A stretch of DNA of 64,000 bases from CAVVMA01 sp963788205 (lineage in GTDB: Bacteria > Desulfobacterota > Binatia > Binatales > Binataceae), in assembly GCA_963788205.1 (NCBI GenBank), contig CAWBGG010000009.1, positions 558,001 through 622,000 of the forward strand, written 5' to 3'. The translations under genes were made by a program, and so were the position numbers. Of the stretch, positions 60,077 to 64,000 are shown piece by piece. The first letter of the stretch is position 1; each line of letters begins with the position of its first letter. The notes under the pieces were generated by a model. It did not search any database. It was not told the origin of the DNA and worked only from the letters and a program-made list of their open reading frames with translations.

Positions 60077-61413
60077 TCGAGGCGCGCGCGGCCTCCCACA
60101 TCGATCCGACTCGCGCCCGGCGCGCCTTGCTGGATTACCTTGTGATCGCGCCGCATGGTCCGGCCGCGCCGGCGGTGCTCGACCGGCTGGCGCGAATCGA
60201 TTGGAACGCCGGCGATACCGCGTCCACCCGCGACTATTTTCGGCGTCTGGTGCGCGAGTTCCCATCGAGCCTCGAGGCGCCCGAGGCGATGTTCGCGATC
60301 GGGCGGACCTTTGAGGACGATCGCGATCTCGACTCGGCGCGCGCGCAATACGGGCGCACCTACGCCCGCTATCCGGGCAGCACGGTCGCGTTCGAGGCCC
60401 GTTTCAGGGCCGCTTTCACCCTCTATATGGACGGCGCGTACCAGAGTGCCGCGCGGCGCTTCGGTGCGATCGGCGAGCGGATCGCCGACGGCTCGGAGCG
60501 CGACATGACGCTCTATTGGCGGGCGCGCGCGCTCGAAAAGAGCGGCGATGCCGACCACGCGCGCGCGATCTATCAACGCCTCGCGCTCGGTATCGACAGC
60601 AACTACTATCCCGCGCTCGCCGGCGATCGCGCGGGCGAGCGGCCGCTCATCGCCTTTCCCGCGGCCTCCGCGCCCGATCCCGCGGGCGCACCGCCTGAGG
60701 TGGCAGAGGCCGCCGTGAGCTTTCATCTCACGCGCGTGATAGCGCTGCGGGCGCTCGATCTCAACGAGCTGCAGCCCGCCGAGCTCAGCGTTCTCGAAGA
60801 GCACGCGCGCGAGATTCCCGCCTTGCGCGGCTTCGTGCTGGCCGGCTACCAGAGCGCCGGCGCATGGCATCAAGCGATCGCCGCTGCAATCCGGATGGAA
60901 GAGCGCGGCGAGATCAGCCGCGAGGTCGCTGAGCGACTGCGCTACCCGCGCGCCTATCCCAACCTGATCGATTCGGCCGCTGAGCGCCGGGGGCTCGATC
61001 GCTTCCTGCTGCTCGCGTTGATTCGGCAGGAAAGCCTCTTCGATCCCCGCGCCGTCTCTTCCTCCGACGCGCGCGGCCTGATGCAACTCCTGCCCGCGAC
61101 GGCACGACGCGTAGCGGGCGGCCAGGACCATGTGAATCCTGCCGAGCTTTACGACCCTTCCGACAACGTCGATCTCGGCAGCGCGTATCTCAAGCGCTTG
61201 CTCGATCTCTTTAATGGCGACCGTATAAAGGCGGTAGCCGCCTACAACGCGGGCGAGAACGCGGTCGCGCGCTGGAACGCGAAATTTCCCGGCGACGACG
61301 ACCAGTGGGTCGAAAATATCGGCTATCACGAGACCCGCGACTACGTGAAGAAAGTTATCGGAGGCGTGCGCGAGTACGAGTTGATCTACCCGTCACAATC
61401 GCCCGCGCCGTGA
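60073..61413 (+). CDS. slt: Soluble lytic transglycosylase, catalytic part
   Basis: The C-terminal half. In the corrected frame coding begins before this GTG (AAAELAKLKVIEAR). More helical repeats (TFEDDRDLDSARAQYGRTYARYPGS) lead to the lysozyme-like domain: the catalytic Glu in FLLLALIRQESLFDP, SSDARGLMQLLPATA, NVDLGSAYLKRLLDLF, and AVAAYNAGENAVARW with the NAGE motif, ending YHETRDYVKKV. It cleaves the MurNAc-GlcNAc bond of peptidoglycan, forming 1,6-anhydro ends, in cell-wall turnover. The domain order and length match E. coli Slt70. Confidence 0.88.
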   Translation: MIEARAASHIDPTRARRALLDYLVIAPHGPAAPAVLDRLARIDWNAGDTASTRDYFRRLVREFPSSLEAPEAMFAIGRTFEDDRDLDSARAQYGRTYARYPGSTVAFEARFRAAFTLYMDGAYQSAARRFGAIGERIADGSERDMTLYWRARALEKSGDADHARAIYQRLALGIDSNYYPALAGDRAGERPLIAFPAASAPDPAGAPPEVAEAAVSFHLTRVIALRALDLNELQPAELSVLEEHAREIPALRGFVLAGYQSAGAWHQAIAAAIRMEERGEISREVAERLRYPRAYPNLIDSAAERRGLDRFLLLALIRQESLFDPRAVSSSDARGLMQLLPATARRVAGGQDHVNPAELYDPSDNVDLGSAYLKRLLDLFNGDRIKAVAAYNAGENAVARWNAKFPGDDDQWVENIGYHETRDYVKKVIGGVREYELIYPSQSPAP

Positions 61414-61465
61414 GCCTGCCGGTGGCCCGCTTGACAAGTGGCCGATCAAAAAGCTTCAACGGGGT

Positions 61466-62197
61466 TTGAGCAAAGGCTTCAAAGGGGGGTTTGAGGTTGA
61501 TCAGTTGTCCGCGCGCGAATTCAAGGCGATTTTCTTCGACCTCGACGGCACTTTGGTTGATATCCACGGGCCGCTCTTTATTGCCGCCAAAAGCGCGCTC
61601 GAAGAGCTGGGTCATACGCCGCCGCTCACGCGCGAGCGCTATCGCGACCTGATGTCGCGCAATGACATGTGGCTGGGTATCCCCGAGCACATGCGTCCCC
61701 AATACGCCAAGCTCGCCTTCGCCTATTTCATGGCCGAGGTCGATCGCACCGAGCGGCTGGAAATCCTCCCGCACGTGCCCGAGACTCTCGCCGAGCTCAA
61801 GCGGCGCAAGTACGCGCTGGCCGTGGTGACCAGCCGTCCCGGCGATTCGCGCCGCCTGATGGAAAAACTCGCGATGGTCGGGCTGGCCGCGTACTTCGAT
61901 ATGATCGTCACCCAGAGCACCGCCTCGCTGCGCGCTTTCGACAAGACCCACAGCCTCAAGCAATCGGCGCTGAAAGCCGGCATCCTGCCGCATGCATGCA
62001 TGTACGTCGGCGACGAGCCGCGCGACATCATGGCCTCCACCGCCGCGGGATTTGGCGCCGCAGTCGCGGTGGCGACCGGCGCCGCCAGCTACGAGCATCT
62101 TGAGAACCATCCCCAGTTCAAGCCCGATTTCGTTTTGCGCTCGATGGGCGAGCTGCTCGCGCTGATCGACCGGCTCAAAGAGGACGAGGCGGGGTAG
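61466..62197 (+). CDS. HAD superfamily hydrolase (phosphoglycolate phosphatase-like)
   Basis: A 243-residue HAD phosphatase. Motif I is FFDLDGTLVDIHG (Asp nucleophile and Asp acid), with a helical cap of C1 type. Motif II is VVTSRPGDS, motif III includes the K of KTHSLKQSALKAG, and motif IV is YVGDEPRDIMAS. The start is TTG here; a second TTG at 61505 with GAGG eight bases upstream is at least as plausible (removing 13 residues). The substrate is unknown; Gph/PpaX-like enzymes act on small phosphate esters. It lies 53 bp after slt and 1 bp before the CoA-transferase start. Confidence 0.85.
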   Translation: MSKGFKGGFEVDQLSAREFKAIFFDLDGTLVDIHGPLFIAAKSALEELGHTPPLTRERYRDLMSRNDMWLGIPEHMRPQYAKLAFAYFMAEVDRTERLEILPHVPETLAELKRRKYALAVVTSRPGDSRRLMEKLAMVGLAAYFDMIVTQSTASLRAFDKTHSLKQSALKAGILPHACMYVGDEPRDIMASTAAGFGAAVAVATGAASYEHLENHPQFKPDFVLRSMGELLALIDRLKEDEAG

Positions 62198-62198
62198 G

Positions 62199-63461
62199 GT
62201 GGCCTCGCCCGCAACCGATCAGCCGCAGGCGCTCGGCGATCTGAGAGTCGTCGAGTTGCCGTGCCTCGATCCGATGCCGTACTTCGCCGCCGCGATGGCC
62301 GGCAAGTCGTTCGCCGATCTCGGCGCGGAGGTTATCAAGGTCGAGCCGCCGCGCGTGGGCTCGGCTGAGCGGCGGCGCGGCCCGTTTCGCGACGAGCTGC
62401 CCGATCCCGAGACCGGCGGGCTCCATCTTTATCTCAACACCAACAAGCTCGGCGTCACGCTCGACCTGGAGCACCTGCGCGGCCGCGACCTGCTGATGCA
62501 ACTTCTCGACGGCGTGGACATCCTGCTCAATCCCAATCCGCCGGCGATCAGCGCGCGGCTGGGAATCGGCTGGCAGGCGATGCTCGCGCGCTTCCCCAAA
62601 TTGATCGTCGTGTCGCTCACCTTCTTCGGCGACCAGTCGCCGTACCGCGACTATCGCGGCGGCGATCTGATCGCCGCTCAAATGAGCCTGGTCGGCTACG
62701 AAACTCCGATCAATCAGGCCACCGATCTGCCCAACGAGCCACCGCTCAAGCCTGCCGACCGTCAGGCCGACTATCTGGCCGGCGTAACCGGCGCGGGCGC
62801 CGCGATGGCCGCGCTGTTCCATCGCAAGCGCACCGGCAAGGGCCAGCACGTCGACGTGAGCCAATGGCTCGCGATGGTCAGCATGGCGCGGCCCGCGATC
62901 GGCGTGTACACGCACGATTGCAAGGGCGCACCGTTTTACGACAAGCTCTTCGCGCGGCAGAAGACCGGATTGCCGTGGATTTATCCGTGCAAGGATGGAT
63001 GGGTCAGCTTCAGCCCCACGCCCGAGCGTTTCTGGGGCGGCACCAAGCGTGCGATGGGCAATCCCGAGTGGGCCGAGAGCGAACTTTTCAAGACCCAATG
63101 GGATCGCGCCAGCAACGCCGACGCAGTCGAGGCGGGACTGCTCGGATGGCTCGCCGATCACGGCAAGGAAGAGGTCTTCGAGCGCGCCCAGGCCGAGCAT
63201 GTGCCCTGCTTCCCGGTCTACTCTCCGGCGGAAGTTGCGAACAACAAGCAGTATCGAGCGCGCGGCTTTTTCGTTACGCACGACCATCCGGCGGCCAAAA
63301 CCGTCACGATGCCCGGTGCGCCCTACGCCCTAAGCCGCACGCCGTGGCGCATCGGGCGCGGCGCGCCGCGCTTGGGCGAGCACAATCGCGAAATTTTCGC
63401 CGGCCGCTTAAAGCTCACCGAGGCCGAGTTCAACGCGCTGGCCGCGCAGCAGGTAATCTGA
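62199..63461 (+). CDS. CoA-transferase, family III (CaiB/BaiF)
   Basis: A 420-residue class III CoA-transferase. It has LRVVELPCLDPMPYFAAAMAGKSFADLGAEVIKVEPP, HLYLNTNKLGVTLDLEH and DILLNPNPPA. The GYETPINQATDLPNEPPLKPADRQADYLAG segment carries the Asp of the active-site region, and GAAMAALFHRKRTGKGQHVDVS follows. It swaps CoA between acyl-CoA and a free acid through an aspartyl-CoA thioester intermediate. The GTG start is one base after the HAD stop. A second member of the family follows 3 bp later, so the active enzyme may be a two-gene pair. Confidence 0.9.
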   Translation: MASPATDQPQALGDLRVVELPCLDPMPYFAAAMAGKSFADLGAEVIKVEPPRVGSAERRRGPFRDELPDPETGGLHLYLNTNKLGVTLDLEHLRGRDLLMQLLDGVDILLNPNPPAISARLGIGWQAMLARFPKLIVVSLTFFGDQSPYRDYRGGDLIAAQMSLVGYETPINQATDLPNEPPLKPADRQADYLAGVTGAGAAMAALFHRKRTGKGQHVDVSQWLAMVSMARPAIGVYTHDCKGAPFYDKLFARQKTGLPWIYPCKDGWVSFSPTPERFWGGTKRAMGNPEWAESELFKTQWDRASNADAVEAGLLGWLADHGKEEVFERAQAEHVPCFPVYSPAEVANNKQYRARGFFVTHDHPAAKTVTMPGAPYALSRTPWRIGRGAPRLGEHNREIFAGRLKLTEAEFNALAAQQVI

Positions 63462-63464
63462 GCG

Positions 63465-64000
63465 ATGAACGAATTACCTCTGGCGGGCGTGCGCGTCGCG
63501 GACTTCGGCTGGATTTTCGCGGTCCCCCATACCACCGCGTGGCTGGGCGCGCTCGGCGCCGACGTCATCCGGATCGAAACCACGCTCTCGCCCGATATCA
63601 TCCGCTTCGTCAGCGGCACCGACGGGATGGTCGGGCTCAACCGCAGCGGAATGTTCAGCTCGATCAACTTCTCCAAGCGCAGCGTCGCGCTCAACCTGAT
63701 GCATCCCGAGGGCCAGGAGATCGCGCGCAAGCTGGTCAGGCTCAGCGACATCGTGACGGAGAACTTTACCGTCGGTAATATGGAAAAGTTCGGCCTCGGC
63801 TACCAGGAGCTGAGCGCGATCCGGCCGGGACTGGTGATGTTGTCGGGCACGCCGCTCGGACAAACCGGCCCCTACGCCAAGGCGGTCGGATGGGGCCCGA
63901 CCACCCAGGCCTTCGCCGGCATCTGCCATTTGACTGGTTATCCTGGCGGGTACCCGTGCGGAATCGGCGGTACGTGGCCCGACTTTCAGGTCGGTATCGC
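63465..64000 (+). CDS. CoA-transferase, family III, partial at window edge
   Basis: The first 178 codons of a second CaiB/BaiF CoA-transferase, open to the end of the window. It starts MNELPLAGVRVADFGWIFA, then TTAWLGALGADVIRIETT, FSSINFSKRSVALNL, LVRLSDIVTENFTVGNME and the conserved LSGTPLGQTGPYA. The expected catalytic Asp is in GGTWPDFQVG near residue 173. Only 3 bp separate it from the previous CoA-transferase, indicating one operon. The remaining sequence lies outside the window. Confidence 0.88.
   Translation, partial: MNELPLAGVRVADFGWIFAVPHTTAWLGALGADVIRIETTLSPDIIRFVSGTDGMVGLNRSGMFSSINFSKRSVALNLMHPEGQEIARKLVRLSDIVTENFTVGNMEKFGLGYQELSAIRPGLVMLSGTPLGQTGPYAKAVGWGPTTQAFAGICHLTGYPGGYPCGIGGTWPDFQVGI

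Overview
The window is GC-rich DNA from a Gram-negative bacterium. The evidence is a Wza/Wzz/Wzx/Wzy polysaccharide system, many Sec or lipoprotein signal peptides, and a soluble lytic transglycosylase. The exosortase resembling the J type, the secreted ECCGCP-motif proteins, and the CoA-transferase, acyl-CoA dehydrogenase and thiolase/DUF35 genes recall uncultured soil lineages (Acidobacteriota, or Binatota-like 'deltaproteobacteria'). This placement is an inference from gene content. There is no rRNA, tRNA, CRISPR array, transposase or integrase that I can recognise.

Region 1 (0.2-10.1 kb) holds a secreted beta-helix protein, a PhyH-type dioxygenase, the GTPase TypA/BipA with a clear terminator, two paralogous secreted proteins sharing a CAM(I/V)YVFD...LQECCGCPV core, a periplasmic DUF4412-like protein and a large pectate-lyase-fold exoprotein.

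Region 2 (10.2-39.8 kb) is one long minus-strand exopolysaccharide locus. In transcription order it encodes Wza, Wzz, a 60-residue PENPT sorting-signal-like protein, an exosortase with a C-terminal EpsI-like part, a first Wzy-like polymerase, the Wzx flippase, a sulfotransferase, a second Wzy-like polymerase, a GT9 glycosyltransferase, two methyltransferase-like proteins, an FkbM methyltransferase, an AsnB amidotransferase, two more methyltransferases, the initiating sugar-phosphate transferase, a split transketolase, two PLP aminotransferases, a membrane nucleotide-sugar dehydratase, a GT4 glycosyltransferase, a NodU/TobZ carbamoyltransferase and a PIG-L deacetylase. The predicted product is a heavily decorated glycan (amino, methyl, sulfo, carbamoyl) made by the Wzx/Wzy route.

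Region 3 (40.8-50.4 kb) begins with a repeat-rich secreted NHL/choice-of-anchor protein. It continues with an acyl-CoA dehydrogenase / phosphotransferase / DUF6285 group that is interrupted by a roughly 4 kb island. The island encodes a RyR-TPR-SLOG-class III cyclase protein and a TIR-transmembrane protein, and it is flanked by two copies of the last 78 nt of the acyl-CoA dehydrogenase gene.

Region 4 (50.7-64 kb) carries an aldo/keto reductase, a membrane beta-helix protein, an ECF sigma factor with a SnoaL-like tail, a VOC protein, a HicA/HicB pair, an HMG-CoA-synthase-like/DUF35 fusion with a thiolase, a lytic transglycosylase, a HAD phosphatase and two class III CoA-transferases (the last cut by the window edge). 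Several families of short dispersed palindromic repeats lie between these genes.

Quality warning: from about 28.6 kb onward at least eleven 1-2 nt indels break otherwise well-conserved genes, while the first 28 kb shows none. I read these mainly as probable assembly or sequencing errors, so the affected genes are annotated as split parts of one protein.
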